DNA from: Fulverythrobacter ferritrahens
GTDB lineage: Bacteria > Pseudomonadota > Alphaproteobacteria > Sphingomonadales > Sphingomonadaceae
Assembly: GCF_020539485.1 (NCBI RefSeq)
Contig: NZ_JACDXU010000001.1
Location: forward strand, 744,001-808,000
Length of the DNA: 64,000 bases
Direction of reading: 5' to 3'
Each line of letters begins with the position of its first letter. The stretch's first letter is position 1. The position numbers and the translations under genes were made by a program. Positions 9,309-18,770 of the stretch are shown in pieces. The notes below the pieces were generated by a model, which was not told the DNA's origin, did not search any database, and was given only the letters and a program-made list of their open reading frames with translations.

Positions 9309-11103
9309 CTTCAGGCGAAAGGGGCGGGGAAGGGCAGCGCTGGCGGCACTGGCCCTGATCGCGCTGGCGCCCCCCTTGCTCGCGGCGCAGGAGAATGCTT
9401 CCGTCGCGCTGGAGCAGGGACAAAAGGCCTTGCTGCGGGGCGATGGCGTGGCTGCGGAAGTCGCGCTGCGCCGGGCTTTTGAAGCAGGCGCTCCGCAAGC
9501 GCAGGTGGCACCCCTGATGGGGGAAGCCTATCTCCAGCAGGATGATTTTGCGAACGCCCGCCGCTGGCTGGCGGACGGCGATTTTGCACCGGGTCAGCGC
9601 CGCCACGGTTTCCACATGCTCGCCCGGCTGGAAATGGCCGAGGGCAACCTCGATGCGGCTGCCGCTGCCTTTGCCCGCGCGCTGGAAGGCAATCCCGGCA
9701 CGGCGGAAATATGGGTGGACCTGGGTCGCCTGCGCTATCGCATGGGGCAGCACCATCAGGCGCTTGCCGCCGCCGAGGAGGCACTGAGGCGTGACAGGAA
9801 AGATCCCCGTGCGCTGGAATTCCGCGGCCAGATCGCCCGCGATGCCGAAGGGCTGCTCGCTGCCCTGCCATGGTTGGAAAAAGGGCTGAAAAGCGCGCCC
9901 GACGATCTTTCACTGCTGGGCGAATATGCGGCCACGCTGGGAGAGGCAGGCCGCGCGAAGGAGATGCTGCGCATTACCCGGCGCATGATCGAGCTGGACG
10001 CGGAAAATCCGCGCGCCTTCTACCTACAGGCAGTGCTCGCGGCGCGGGCCGGAGATTACACGCTGGCCCGGCGGCTGCTGGCCCGCACGCAGGATCGCTT
10101 CGACGAAGTGCCCGCCGCCATGATGCTGGAAGGCGCACTGGAAATGCGTGCCGAAAACTGGGCGCTGGCGGTGGATGTGCTTGACCGGCTGGCGCGCCTC
10201 CAGCCCGATAATCAGCATGCTGCCTTGCTGCTTGCCCGGGCAATGCTGGAAAATGGCGATGCCAGTGAAGTGATCGCGCGTTACGGCGCCGCTGCCTCGC
10301 GCGCCGATGCCTCGCCCTATCTGCTGGTGCTGGTAGGCCGCGCCTATGAAGTATTGGGGGATCGCGCGGCGGCTGCCCCGCTGCTGGATCGCGCGGCCGG
10401 TCCGGTGCCAGCCGCCATCGTTCCGCTGGGTCTGGGTGAGGCGGGGGAACTGGCGCTGTTTCGCTGGGGCGACGATCCCGACCGGCTGGATGGCGCAGTG
10501 CCGCGAGTGCGACAACTGCTTGCCGACGGAAATCTCGACGAAGCTCAGGCCTATGTCACGCGGCTCGGCGCGCGTTTTGCGGGGTCGGTGGATATTGAAG
10601 TGCTGGCCGGCGATGTCGCGCTGGCCCAGCGCGATGCGGCGCGCGCGCTGGCGCTCTATTCCAAGGCCGCGCAGGTCCGGCGCAGTCTTTCGCTGACCGC
10701 GCGGATGATCGCCGCGCTGCGGATGCTGGGGCGTGAAGGAGAAGGGCGGGCGCTGCTTGCAGCCTTTCTTGCCCAGCACCCGCAGAATGGCGATGCCGCC
10801 GCAATGCTCGGCTATATGGCTGCCGATGCCGGGGACTGGAACAGGGCGGAAGGCCTGTTGCGTTTCGCCCGCCAGCAGCATGACGGGGGCGGGCGCGATC
10901 CGGTGCTGTTCGCTATTCTGGCCGATGCGGCGATGCAGCGCGGGGCCAAGGCAGAGGCACTGGCCGATGCCGGGGCGGGCTTTGCCTCCCAGCGGACCAA
11001 CTACCGCGCCGTGCTGACGCTGGCCCGCGTGCTGGATAGTGCAGGGCGCAAGGATGCGGCGATGGCTCTGCTGGAAAAGGCCCGCAAACTGCCCGGCGGC
11101 TGA
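9292..11103 (+). CDS. Exported tetratricopeptide-repeat protein of the prs cluster
   Basis: A 603-aa protein with a Sec-type signal peptide (basic n-region RRKGRGR, hydrophobic core, likely cleavage near LLAAQEN). The rest is a continuous run of alanine-rich TPR helices, for example ALEGNPGTAEIWVDLGRLRYRMGQHHQALAAAEEAL. Such proteins act as periplasmic scaffolds for polysaccharide or exported-protein assembly. It starts inside the last codons of prsR (17-bp overlap), which implies translational coupling. ATG 9274 is an alternative start. It occupies the usual place of PrsT but is shorter than the PrsT family (about 900 aa), so I do not use that name. Confidence 0.8.
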   Translation: MTFTPDFRRKGRGRAALAALALIALAPPLLAAQENASVALEQGQKALLRGDGVAAEVALRRAFEAGAPQAQVAPLMGEAYLQQDDFANARRWLADGDFAPGQRRHGFHMLARLEMAEGNLDAAAAAFARALEGNPGTAEIWVDLGRLRYRMGQHHQALAAAEEALRRDRKDPRALEFRGQIARDAEGLLAALPWLEKGLKSAPDDLSLLGEYAATLGEAGRAKEMLRITRRMIELDAENPRAFYLQAVLAARAGDYTLARRLLARTQDRFDEVPAAMMLEGALEMRAENWALAVDVLDRLARLQPDNQHAALLLARAMLENGDASEVIARYGAAASRADASPYLLVLVGRAYEVLGDRAAAAPLLDRAAGPVPAAIVPLGLGEAGELALFRWGDDPDRLDGAVPRVRQLLADGNLDEAQAYVTRLGARFAGSVDIEVLAGDVALAQRDAARALALYSKAAQVRRSLSLTARMIAALRMLGREGEGRALLAAFLAQHPQNGDAAAMLGYMAADAGDWNRAEGLLRFARQQHDGGGRDPVLFAILADAAMQRGAKAEALADAGAGFASQRTNYRAVLTLARVLDSAGRKDAAMALLEKARKLPGG

Positions 11104-11323
11104 CGCCGGTCAAAGCGCCAGCCTGCGCGGCTTTAAGAGGCGATTTTCCTACATGGGCGAAGCTTGCTAGCCCTGCCTCATGTCCAGCATCTGCGCCTTG
11201 CGAAACCCTCTCCGTCAGGCCCGCTCCGGCCCCTCCGAAGGGGGCTGGAACTTTCTGCCATGTACTGTGTCAACATCGTCAACTTCGGCGGAAATCCGGG
11301 CGACCGGAAGCGAGTCGCGTGAC

Positions 11324-12388
11324 TTACTCGTCGAGCTGTCGAAGCGCTTCGGCCCGCGCTTCCTTGCGGTTGTGCCGGGCCGACCACCAGAGCGACAGCC
11401 CGATCAGCACGGCGCCGATCAGCCCGGTCACAGCTTCCGGAATATGGAACCGGGCGGAGGCGAGCATGATGCCGCCCAGCGCGATGATAGCCCAGAAGGC
11501 GCCATGTTCGAGGAAGCGATATTCCGTCAGCGTGCCCTTCTTCACCAGCATGATCGTCATCGAACGCACGAAGAAGGCACCGATGGACAGGCCCAGCGCA
11601 ATCACGATCATATTGTTGGAAAGGGCGAAGGCGCCGATCACGCCATCGAAGCTGAAGCTGGCATCCAGCACGTTGAGATACAGGAACCCGCCCAGGCCGC
11701 TGCGCACGGCAGCGCCCACAAGCGCGCGCTTCTGGTCGCGAATTTCCAGCCAGGTATTGATCGCGCCTACCGAAATGAAGGCAACGATGCCCAGAATGCC
11801 TGCGATGAGGAAGGTCAGCGCCTCTGCCGGATCGAGCAGGCTGGAAATGCCCCATAGCGCCAGCAGCAGCACGCCGATCTCAATGGCTTCCACGGCAGCG
11901 ACCCGCGCGAGGAAACGCTCGATCGCGCCGATCCAGTGGACATCCTTGTCATTGTCGAAGAAGAATTCGAGGCCGACCATCGCCAGGAAGGCCCCGCCAA
12001 AACCGGCAATGCCGACATGAGCGGAAGAAACGATTTCCTGATATTTGGCCGGTTGGTTCAGCGAAAGGTTCACCGCTTCCCACGGGCCGATATGCGCGGC
12101 GATTGCCACGATGGCCAGCGGGAACACCACGCGCATGCCGAATACGGCAAAGGCAATGCCCCAGGTGAGGAAGCGCTTCTGCCACACCTCGTCCATGTCC
12201 TTCAGCACGGTGGCGTTCACCACCGCATTGTCGAAGCTCAGCGAGACTTCCAGAACCGAAAGGACGACGATGATCCAGAGCATCTGCGCCGTACCGGCGA
12301 CAGAGCCGGTGGCATCCCAGCCATACCATGCGCCCAGCGCAAGGCAGACGATTGCGAAGAGGATCGATCCGCGAAAATGGGTGAGCAA
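11324..12388 (-). CDS. DUF475 family (TerC/YkoY-like) integral membrane protein
   Basis: A 354-aa membrane protein with about nine hydrophobic helices. The family signatures are LEVSLSFDNAVVNATVL in helix 2 and LDASFSFDGVIGAFALS in a later helix; both carry the acidic residues shared with TerC and YkoY proteins, which have been linked to metal export. The start is TTG at 12388, with AGAGAG about 9 bp upstream and no in-frame ATG near it. It lies 12 bp downstream of panB on the same strand and is probably co-transcribed. Metal transport is inferred from distant relatives only. Confidence 0.82.
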   Translation of the reverse strand: MLTHFRGSILFAIVCLALGAWYGWDATGSVAGTAQMLWIIVVLSVLEVSLSFDNAVVNATVLKDMDEVWQKRFLTWGIAFAVFGMRVVFPLAIVAIAAHIGPWEAVNLSLNQPAKYQEIVSSAHVGIAGFGGAFLAMVGLEFFFDNDKDVHWIGAIERFLARVAAVEAIEIGVLLLALWGISSLLDPAEALTFLIAGILGIVAFISVGAINTWLEIRDQKRALVGAAVRSGLGGFLYLNVLDASFSFDGVIGAFALSNNMIVIALGLSIGAFFVRSMTIMLVKKGTLTEYRFLEHGAFWAIIALGGIMLASARFHIPEAVTGLIGAVLIGLSLWWSARHNRKEARAEALRQLDE

Positions 12389-12400
12389 GACGGGTACTCT

Positions 12401-13270
12401 CTATTCGGGCTGATAGGTCTGGTCGGGGCCGGGAAATGCGCGGGAACGCACCTCGGCCGCATATTGCGCGGCTGCGGCGGAGATGTCCTCCGCAATGGCC
12501 CCATAGCGCTTAACGAAGCGAGGTACACGCTCGAACATGCCGAGCATGTCATCGGTGACGAGAACCTGACCGTCGCACTGGGCGGAGGCGCCGATACCGA
12601 TGGTCGGGCAGGCGACTGCCCGGGTAACCGCGATGGCAATCGGCTCGATCACGCCTTCCACCACGATGGCGAAGGCTCCCGCCCGGCAGAGGGCCTGCGC
12701 ATCGCTGAGGATCTTGCTGGCTTCCGCTTCACTGCGGCCGCGCGGGCCATAGCCGCCCAGCACGTTCACCGCCTGGGGAGTAAGGCCGACATGCCCCATT
12801 ACGGGAATCCCCCGGCTGACGAGGAACTCAACCGTTTCCGCCATCGCTGCGCCGCCTTCCAGCTTCACCCCCGCGCAGCCGCTCTCCTTCATCAGGCGCG
12901 ATGCGCTGGCGAAGGCCTGCGCCGGGGACTGTTCGTAGGAACCGAAAGGCATGTCGACGATCACCGCCGAATGATAGGAGCCGCGCACCACCGCCGCGCC
13001 ATGCGCCGCCATCATTTCCAGCGTCACGGGCACGCTGGAGGGGAGGCCATAAATCACCTGGCCCAGCGAATCCCCCACCAGCAGCAAGTCGCAATGGGCG
13101 TCCAGCAACTGGGCCTGGCGGGCGGTATAGGCGGTGAGCACCACGATGGGTTCTTCCGTGACGCCATCCACCTTGCGCGCCCTGATGCGGGGCACAGTGA
13201 GCCGCCGCATGGGCGCGGGTGTCGGATTGGCGCGGCTGGTGGACGTGTCGAGGGTGAAGGTGGTGGACAT
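12401..13270 (-). CDS. panB: 3-methyl-2-oxobutanoate hydroxymethyltransferase
   Basis: Catalyses the first committed step of pantothenate and coenzyme A synthesis, adding a hydroxymethyl group from methylene-tetrahydrofolate to alpha-ketoisovalerate. The TIM-barrel motifs are plain: [29 protein letters not shown], the metal-binding [26 protein letters not shown], and TIGIGAS near the C terminus. I chose ATG 13270 (289 aa, normal family length), which has AGAGGG close upstream; an upstream extension to 13318 has no family similarity. The substrate comes from the valine pathway, whose ilv genes lie about 33 kb away in this window. Confidence 0.95.
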   Translation of the reverse strand: MSTTFTLDTSTSRANPTPAPMRRLTVPRIRARKVDGVTEEPIVVLTAYTARQAQLLDAHCDLLLVGDSLGQVIYGLPSSVPVTLEMMAAHGAAVVRGSYHSAVIVDMPFGSYEQSPAQAFASASRLMKESGCAGVKLEGGAAMAETVEFLVSRGIPVMGHVGLTPQAVNVLGGYGPRGRSEAEASKILSDAQALCRAGAFAIVVEGVIEPIAIAVTRAVACPTIGIGASAQCDGQVLVTDDMLGMFERVPRFVKRYGAIAEDISAAAAQYAAEVRSRAFPGPDQTYQPE

Positions 13271-13523
13271 GCGCCCTCTTTTAGCGCCGGTCACGAATTG
13301 GGCAAAGCAAAGCGGCACAGCTCGCTGATTGAGCGGTAAATCGGGTGGGGGCGCAGCGGCTGGATCAAGAAAATTGGCGTTTGTGCCGCGCTTTTCCCCG
13401 GAATTGCCCCGCCATCTGCCAATTTCCCGATTGCGGTAGCTTCAAAAGCGAATATTCAATTCAGATGACAAGGCCACTGGATGCGCAAGGGGTTAGCGTT
13501 CCGGGGCCCAGGGAGGTCCGTGA

Positions 13524-15074
13524 ATGATCTTTGGCCGCATCAAGCCGCTCGACGCAATTCTTGCCACCGCGGAAAAGAAGTCGCTTCACCGCTCGCTTGG
13601 TGCCTTCCAGTTGACGATGCTCGGCGTAGGTGCCGTCATCGGCACCGGCATCTTCGTGCTGACGGCGGAAGCTGCGCAGAAAGCGGGGCCGGGCATGATG
13701 CTCAGCTTCGTGATCGCCGGCTTCGTCTGCGCGGTTGCGGCCCTGTGCTATGCTGAAATGGCCTCGATGGTGCCGGTTTCGGGCTCTGCTTATACCTACA
13801 GCTATGCCGTGATGGGCGAATTGATCGCCTGGATGGTCGGTTGGGCGCTGATCCTCGAATATGCAGTGGCGGCAGGCGCCGTCTCGGTCGGGTGGTCAGG
13901 CTATGTCGTGGGGCTGATAGAAAATGCTGCGGGCATAGACGTTCCCAACGCGCTGGTGCGCGGGCCGTTTGACGGCGGGTTCGTCAATCTGCCTGCCATG
14001 GCGATTGCTCTGCTGGTCACCTGGCTGCTGGTGATCGGCACGCGGGAAAGCGCCTTCGTCAATGCCGTGCTGGTGGTCATCAAGGTGGCCGCCCTCTCGC
14101 TGTTCATCGCGCTGGCCGTGCCGGTGATCAGGATGGAGCAGTTCACGCCCTTCGCCCCGCTCGGCTTCGGGGGCATCGGCGCTGCGGCAGCTTCGATCTT
14201 CTTTGCCTATGTGGGCTTCGATGCGGTTTCCACCGCAGCGGAGGAAACCAAGAACCCGCAGCGCAACATGCCGATCGGCCTGATCGGATCGCTGGGCATC
14301 TGCACTCTCTTCTATCTGCTCGTTGCGGCGGGCGTGATCGGCACGGTTGGCGCAAGCCCGCTGCTGGACGCCAATGGTGCGGGGCTCGCGCCGGGCAGCA
14401 AGGAACTGGCGGATGCCTGCGCATCGATTTCCGATCAGGCAGTCGTCTGCTCCAAGGAGGCGCTGGCCTGGACGATGCGCGAAATCGGCTGGGCGCAAAT
14501 CGGCAACCTGATCGGCCTTGCCGCCGGCCTTGCCCTGCCTTCGGTCATTCTGATGATGATGTTCGGGCAGACCCGCATCTTCTTCGTAATGAGCCGTGAC
14601 GGCCTGCTGCCTTCCGTCTTCTCCACCATCCACCCCAAGTTCAAGACGCCCCATGTCATCACTATTCTGACCGGCGTGTTCGTGGCCCTGTTCGCGGCCT
14701 TTTTCCCGGTCGGCATCCTGGCGGACATCTCCAATTCCGGAACCTTGTTCGCCTTTGCGGCCGTTTCCATCGCGGTGATGGTGCTGCGCAGGACCGATCC
14801 GGATCGCAAGCGCCCCTTCCGCACTCCGGCGATTGCCATCACGGCGCCGGTCGCGATCCTGGGCTGCTGTTACCTGTTCTACAAGCTGGGCATCGAAACC
14901 AAGCTGATGTTCGCCGGCTGGGCGCTGGTCGGGCTGGTGGTCTATTACAGCTATAGCCGCAGCCGCAGCCATGTGGCGCGGGGCATTGTGGAAGTGCCTG
15001 AAGAAGACACCGATGTGCCGCCCATGCCGGTGGCCCCCATGCCGGGCGCGCCTGCTCCTGGCGAACAGGAATAG
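13524..15074 (+). CDS. APC-superfamily amino acid permease
   Basis: A 516-aa transporter with about twelve to thirteen membrane helices, closest in form to the YfnA/cationic amino acid transporter group. Diagnostic segments are LGVGAVIGTGIFVLTAEAA (helix 1), PVSGSAYTYSY (helix 3), FFAYVGFDAVSTAAEE (helix 6) and FVMSRDGLLPSVFSTIHPKFKTP. The C-terminal tail is proline-rich (PPMPVAPMPGAPAPGE) and probably disordered. GGGAGG stands 8 bp before the ATG. The following arylamine acetyltransferase starts 14 bp after the stop, so they may be co-transcribed. Substrate specificity is not determined. Confidence 0.9.
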   Translation: MIFGRIKPLDAILATAEKKSLHRSLGAFQLTMLGVGAVIGTGIFVLTAEAAQKAGPGMMLSFVIAGFVCAVAALCYAEMASMVPVSGSAYTYSYAVMGELIAWMVGWALILEYAVAAGAVSVGWSGYVVGLIENAAGIDVPNALVRGPFDGGFVNLPAMAIALLVTWLLVIGTRESAFVNAVLVVIKVAALSLFIALAVPVIRMEQFTPFAPLGFGGIGAAAASIFFAYVGFDAVSTAAEETKNPQRNMPIGLIGSLGICTLFYLLVAAGVIGTVGASPLLDANGAGLAPGSKELADACASISDQAVVCSKEALAWTMREIGWAQIGNLIGLAAGLALPSVILMMMFGQTRIFFVMSRDGLLPSVFSTIHPKFKTPHVITILTGVFVALFAAFFPVGILADISNSGTLFAFAAVSIAVMVLRRTDPDRKRPFRTPAIAITAPVAILGCCYLFYKLGIETKLMFAGWALVGLVVYYSYSRSRSHVARGIVEVPEEDTDVPPMPVAPMPGAPAPGEQE

Positions 15075-15088
15075 GGGAAGGGCCCGCC

Positions 15089-15901
15089 ATGGCGGGGGAT
15101 TTCCGGTTCGACCTTCCTGCCTATCTCGATCGCATCGGGCTGAACGAAACATCGGCCGATACAGCGGGTTTGCGCGCCTTGCAGGCAGCCCACATGCGCG
15201 CGGTTCCGTTCGAGAATTTCGATCCGCTGCTGGGCAAGGTGCCCTTGCTCGGGTTGTCTGACCTGTTCGGGAAAATCGTGGAGCAGCGGCGCGGGGGATA
15301 TTGTTTTGAACAGAACGGTCTCTTCGCAGAAGCGTTGAAATCCGCCGGCTTTTCCGTTTCGCGCCGCCTTGCGCGGGTTCGCATGCGGATGGGTGTGGAT
15401 GGCGGGCGCAGCCATCTGGCGCTGGTGGTGGAGGCGGAAAACCGCCGTTTTCTGGCCGATGCAGGGTTTGGCGGGCCGGGCCCGCTGGCTCCGTTGGACC
15501 TCGATTTCGAGGGGCCGCAGCAGGTGCCCAACGGAACCTATCGTTTGCATAAAGACGCTGATCGCGCGGAAATCGTGCTGCAACGGCTGCAGGCGGAAGG
15601 CTGGGCGGATATATACGCTTTCGACGATGCCCGGGTGACCGACGGGGACATCGCCAACGCCAATTTCGTCTGCGCCGTATCGCCCGAAGCGCCTTTCGGC
15701 TTCCACCTCATGTTCGGCTGCTATCGCGGGGATGTCCGCTACGGCCTGTTCAACCGTTCGCTGACCGTGGAGACGTCCGATGGCGAAGAACGGCGCGATC
15801 TGAGTGACCTTGCCGAGTTCGCCAGCTTCCTGCGCGAGGAGGCCGGGCTGGGCCTTTCCGACGAAGCGCTGGAACGCGCATGGGCGAAGATCGCGGGCTG
15901 A
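15089..15901 (+). CDS. Arylamine N-acetyltransferase
   Basis: Transfers acetyl or a related acyl group from coenzyme A to arylamines and hydrazines by a ping-pong mechanism. The catalytic triad is visible: C72 in RRGGYCFEQN, H109 in GGRSHLAL and D124 in FLADAGFGG. The length (270 aa) is normal. In environmental bacteria these enzymes take part in detoxification or in the catabolism of aromatic amines. The gene sits just after an amino acid permease. The physiological substrate is unknown. Confidence 0.93.
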   Translation: MAGDFRFDLPAYLDRIGLNETSADTAGLRALQAAHMRAVPFENFDPLLGKVPLLGLSDLFGKIVEQRRGGYCFEQNGLFAEALKSAGFSVSRRLARVRMRMGVDGGRSHLALVVEAENRRFLADAGFGGPGPLAPLDLDFEGPQQVPNGTYRLHKDADRAEIVLQRLQAEGWADIYAFDDARVTDGDIANANFVCAVSPEAPFGFHLMFGCYRGDVRYGLFNRSLTVETSDGEERRDLSDLAEFASFLREEAGLGLSDEALERAWAKIAG

Positions 15902-15985
15902 TCGGCGCGGCCAGCCGGGGCATAATCGCCCCCGCAGCTTGGGCTATGCCCGGATCGTTTCGCGCCTTCAGGCTTTTCATCCCCG

Positions 15986-16705
15986 GTGAAGATTTCCCGT
16001 ACCATCGGCGGTTTCCGCCTCGACCGTGTGCTGCTCGGCCTGCTGCTGGTCGGATGCGCTTTGCTGGCGGGGCGGGCGTGGCTGCAGGATCATCCGGAGC
16101 ATAATCCCTGGTCGCCGCTCAACCTTGCAGACCCGCCGGGCTGGGCAACCAGTCGCAAGCTTGCGGCTCTGCATGGCGATCCGGCAGAATGTCGCGCCGT
16201 GCTGGAGCGTAGCGGGGTGGAGTTCGCTCAGCTCGAACCTGCGGGAGAAGGGGCATGCCGCCGGGAAAGCCGGGTGAGGCTGGGCGACAGTCCGTTCGGC
16301 TCCGACGCCCCGATTTCGAGCTGCGCGGTGGCGGCGGGCGTTGTGTATTGGCTGCGACACAGCGTGGAACCTGCGGCGCAGGAGTTGTTGGGCTCCCCCG
16401 TCCGGCGCGTGGAGCATTACGGCACCTATAGCTGCCGCCGAATGTATAATCGGGACGATGGCCCGTGGAGCGAGCATGCCACCGGCAACGCCATAGATAT
16501 TGCAGGCTTCGTGCTGGAAGATGGCCGCAGGGTCAGCGTGCTGCGCGACTGGCCGGGCGAGGGGCAGAACAGCGCATTCCTGCACCGCGTGAGGGACGGC
16601 GCCTGCAGCGCCTTCAGCACCGTATTGTCACCCGAATATAACGCTGCCCATGCCGATCACCTGCATCTTGATCAGCAGGGAAGGGCATGGGGCTTCTGTC
16701 GTTAG
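15986..16705 (+). CDS. Extensin-like family protein
   Basis: A 239-aa protein with an N-terminal membrane anchor or uncleaved signal (LLGLLLVGCALLAG). Its C-terminal half matches the bacterial extensin-like domain: CAVAAGVVYWL, HYGTYSCRRMYNR, SEHATGNAIDIAGF, FLHRVRDGACSAF and NAAHADHLHLD. The His and Asp residues in HATGNAIDI and HADHLHLD resemble LAS/D-alanyl-D-alanine peptidase metal sites, so a peptidoglycan-related role is possible. The start is taken as GTG 15986 because no ATG precedes the anchor. Confidence 0.85.
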   Translation: MKISRTIGGFRLDRVLLGLLLVGCALLAGRAWLQDHPEHNPWSPLNLADPPGWATSRKLAALHGDPAECRAVLERSGVEFAQLEPAGEGACRRESRVRLGDSPFGSDAPISSCAVAAGVVYWLRHSVEPAAQELLGSPVRRVEHYGTYSCRRMYNRDDGPWSEHATGNAIDIAGFVLEDGRRVSVLRDWPGEGQNSAFLHRVRDGACSAFSTVLSPEYNAAHADHLHLDQQGRAWGFCR

Positions 16706-16724
16706 GCTCCGGGCCCGACAAGGC

Positions 16725-17174
16725 CTATCGCGGGGCCGGGTCACCTGCGGGCGGGCCGGACATGAAGATGGTCTGCACCAGAATCTTGCCGTCGCGGACG
16801 AGAAATTCCTCGGTCGCCTTCATCGGGCCCATTTCCCAGGTCATGAAGCCGACATCACCTTCTTCCCACACCTTGGTGACAGTCATTTTGGGAGGGCCAC
16901 CACTGCCCGCACCGGGCGGCGGGGCGGAAGGCGCGGCGCCGCCTGCGGGGCGCTTGAACATATTCTCGAACAGGCCGCGGATCGCTTCCTTGCCCTGAAA
17001 GGCGCGGCCCTGCTGCAGCACTACCGCGTCATCGGCATAATCCGCCATGATCGCATCGACATTGCCGCCAGAGGAAACATGACGATTGACGATTTCGGTA
17101 GGTGTAAGATCGGCCGCATTGGCAGCGCCCGCAAGCGAGAGGGCGATAGCTGCGCCCAGCACCTGAAATTTCAT
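16725..17174 (-). CDS. Secreted NTF2-like/SnoaL domain protein
   Basis: A 149-aa protein with a Sec signal peptide (MKFQVLGAAIALSLAGAANA) followed by a SnoaL/DUF4440-type domain (PTEIVNRHVSSGGNVDAIMADYADDAVVLQ, then a GKEAIRGLFENMF segment). A Gly/Pro-rich loop (GGAAPSAPPPGAGSGGPP) interrupts the fold. ATG 17174 is chosen because it gives a canonical signal peptide and has GAAGAGAG upstream. It converges with the extensin-like gene. Function unknown. Confidence 0.7.
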   Translation of the reverse strand: MKFQVLGAAIALSLAGAANAADLTPTEIVNRHVSSGGNVDAIMADYADDAVVLQQGRAFQGKEAIRGLFENMFKRPAGGAAPSAPPPGAGSGGPPKMTVTKVWEEGDVGFMTWEMGPMKATEEFLVRDGKILVQTIFMSGPPAGDPAPR

Positions 17175-17304
17175 TCCATCTCTCTTCCCGGCGCCAGCGC
17201 GCCAGCGCTGCACTAGCCACCGGAGACACCGGGAGAAAGATGAACTGCATGGGGCCTGTCCAACCCGTGCATCAACTGCGACAGATCGTTAGGGTGCAAA
17301 GTAA

Positions 17305-18033
17305 TCAAAGGGCTTCGAGCGCATATCCTGCCGAGCGCACAGTGCGGATCGGATCGGCGGAATTACCCACAGTAATCGCCTTGCGCAGGCGGCGGATATG
17401 GACATCCACCGTGCGTTCCTCGATCTCGCTGCCGGTGCCCCACACACCGTCGAGCAATTGCCCGCGGCTGAAGACCCGGCCCGGGCTTTCCATGAAGAAC
17501 TTGAGCAGACGATATTCAGTTGGCCCGACAGCAAGCTGCTGCCCGCGCCGTTCGACGCGGTGTGCCACCGGATCGAGCTTCAGATCGCCCACTTCGAGCA
17601 TTTCGCCTGCCAAGGCCGGACGCACGCGGCGCAGCACGGCCGAAACGCGGGCGAGCAATTCACGAGGTGAGAAGGGCTTGGTCAAATAATCGTCCGCGCC
17701 GGTTTCCAGCCCGCGTACCCGGTCATCCTCTGCTTCACGCGCGGTGAGCATGATGATCGGGACATGGGCGGTCGCCTTGTCGCGCCGCAGGCGGCGGCAG
17801 ACTTCGATGCCGCTGGTCCCCTCGATCATCCAGTCAAGGATCACCAGGTCGGGAACATCTTCATCCGCGAACATGAGGGCTTCATCGCCATCGGCTGTAG
17901 TGCGGACATTATAGCCTTCGCTCTGGAAACGATATTCCAGCAGCTCGGCCAGGGCAGGATCGTCTTCGACAAGAAGAAGTTTCGGTGCGGCCACGTCTTG
18001 GGTTCCGGATTGTTTCAGAGCCCCCACCACCAC
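17305..18033 (-). CDS. phoB: Phosphate regulon response regulator PhoB
   Basis: An OmpR/PhoB-class transcription factor that binds Pho boxes under phosphate starvation. The receiver domain (about 17-135) has acidic E23-D24-D25, phospho-acceptor D67 (VILDWM) and the conserved LTKPFSPRE lysine. A winged-helix DNA-binding domain follows (GPTEYRLLKFFMESPGRVFSRGQLLDGVW, then ERTVDVHIRRLRKAI). It is the last gene of the pst-phoU-phoB run, 35 bp after phoU. The start is GTG 18033; several GTG codons occur together there, so the exact start is uncertain by a few residues. Confidence 0.94.
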   Translation of the reverse strand: MVVGALKQSGTQDVAAPKLLLVEDDPALAELLEYRFQSEGYNVRTTADGDEALMFADEDVPDLVILDWMIEGTSGIEVCRRLRRDKATAHVPIIMLTAREAEDDRVRGLETGADDYLTKPFSPRELLARVSAVLRRVRPALAGEMLEVGDLKLDPVAHRVERRGQQLAVGPTEYRLLKFFMESPGRVFSRGQLLDGVWGTGSEIEERTVDVHIRRLRKAITVGNSADPIRTVRSAGYALEAL

Positions 18034-18068
18034 AGAGATGTTACAGGATTACGACAAGAGCCGTCGCG

Positions 18069-18770
18069 TCATATCATAGCTCTATTTTCGTCATCTGTCT
18101 CGCCATCAAGTTCAGGCACATAAGTGCCCGTGGCGGCATAATAGACCATCTCGGCCACATTGGTGGCATGGTCCCCGATGCGTTCGATACTGCGGGCAAT
18201 GAACAGCAATTGCGCAGCTGTGCTGATGGTGGCGGGGCTTTCCATCATGTGGCTGACGAGATTGCGGAAGATGCTTTCATAGAAGGCGTCCACCTTCTCG
18301 TCCCGCGCGATAACTTCGCGTGCCGTTACCGGATCGCGCGCGGCATAGGCGGTCAGCACGTCATGGACCATTTCCGATGCGACCTCGCCCATGGCGGGCA
18401 GCAGCGTCAGCGGATCGAAATGCTTGCGGGCCGGAATATCGTTCACGCGCTTGGCAATGTTCTTCGAATAATCGCCGATCCGCTCCAGCACGCCGGCGAT
18501 CTTCAGCGCGGCGATCACTTCACGCAGATCGTCCGCCATGGGCGCGCGCAGGGCGATGATGCGCACCGCCAGCTTGTCCACCTCGATTTCCAGAAGATCG
18601 ATCTTCTTGTCGCGCCGCACCACTTCGCGGGCGAGCTTTTCATCATGCTTCACCAGCGCCTGGAGCGATTCCTGAATGGCAAGCTCGGCCAGGCCGCCCA
18701 TCTCCGCAATCAGGCCGCGAAGCCGGGTGATGTCCTCATCGAATGCCTTGACCGTGTGTTCGGTGCTCAT
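18069..18770 (-). CDS. phoU: Phosphate-signalling protein PhoU
   Basis: A 233-aa all-helical protein with two PhoU repeats. It links Pst transport activity to PhoR and keeps the regulon off when phosphate is plentiful. Typical residues are MGGLAELAIQESLQAL and VVRRDKKIDLLEIEVDKL in the first repeat and VIARDEKVDAFYESIFRNL in the second; these acidic E/DxxxD clusters bind metal in known structures. The ATG at 18770 shares its A with the last base of the pstB stop (TGATG), which shows translational coupling. Confidence 0.95.
   Translation of the reverse strand: MSTEHTVKAFDEDITRLRGLIAEMGGLAELAIQESLQALVKHDEKLAREVVRRDKKIDLLEIEVDKLAVRIIALRAPMADDLREVIAALKIAGVLERIGDYSKNIAKRVNDIPARKHFDPLTLLPAMGEVASEMVHDVLTAYAARDPVTAREVIARDEKVDAFYESIFRNLVSHMMESPATISTAAQLLFIARSIERIGDHATNVAEMVYYAATGTYVPELDGETDDENRAMI

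Noticed and set aside
13271-13318. N-terminal extension of PanB to 13318
   Set aside because: The extra 16 residues are unlike the family, and ATG 13270 has a purine-rich ribosome site just upstream.
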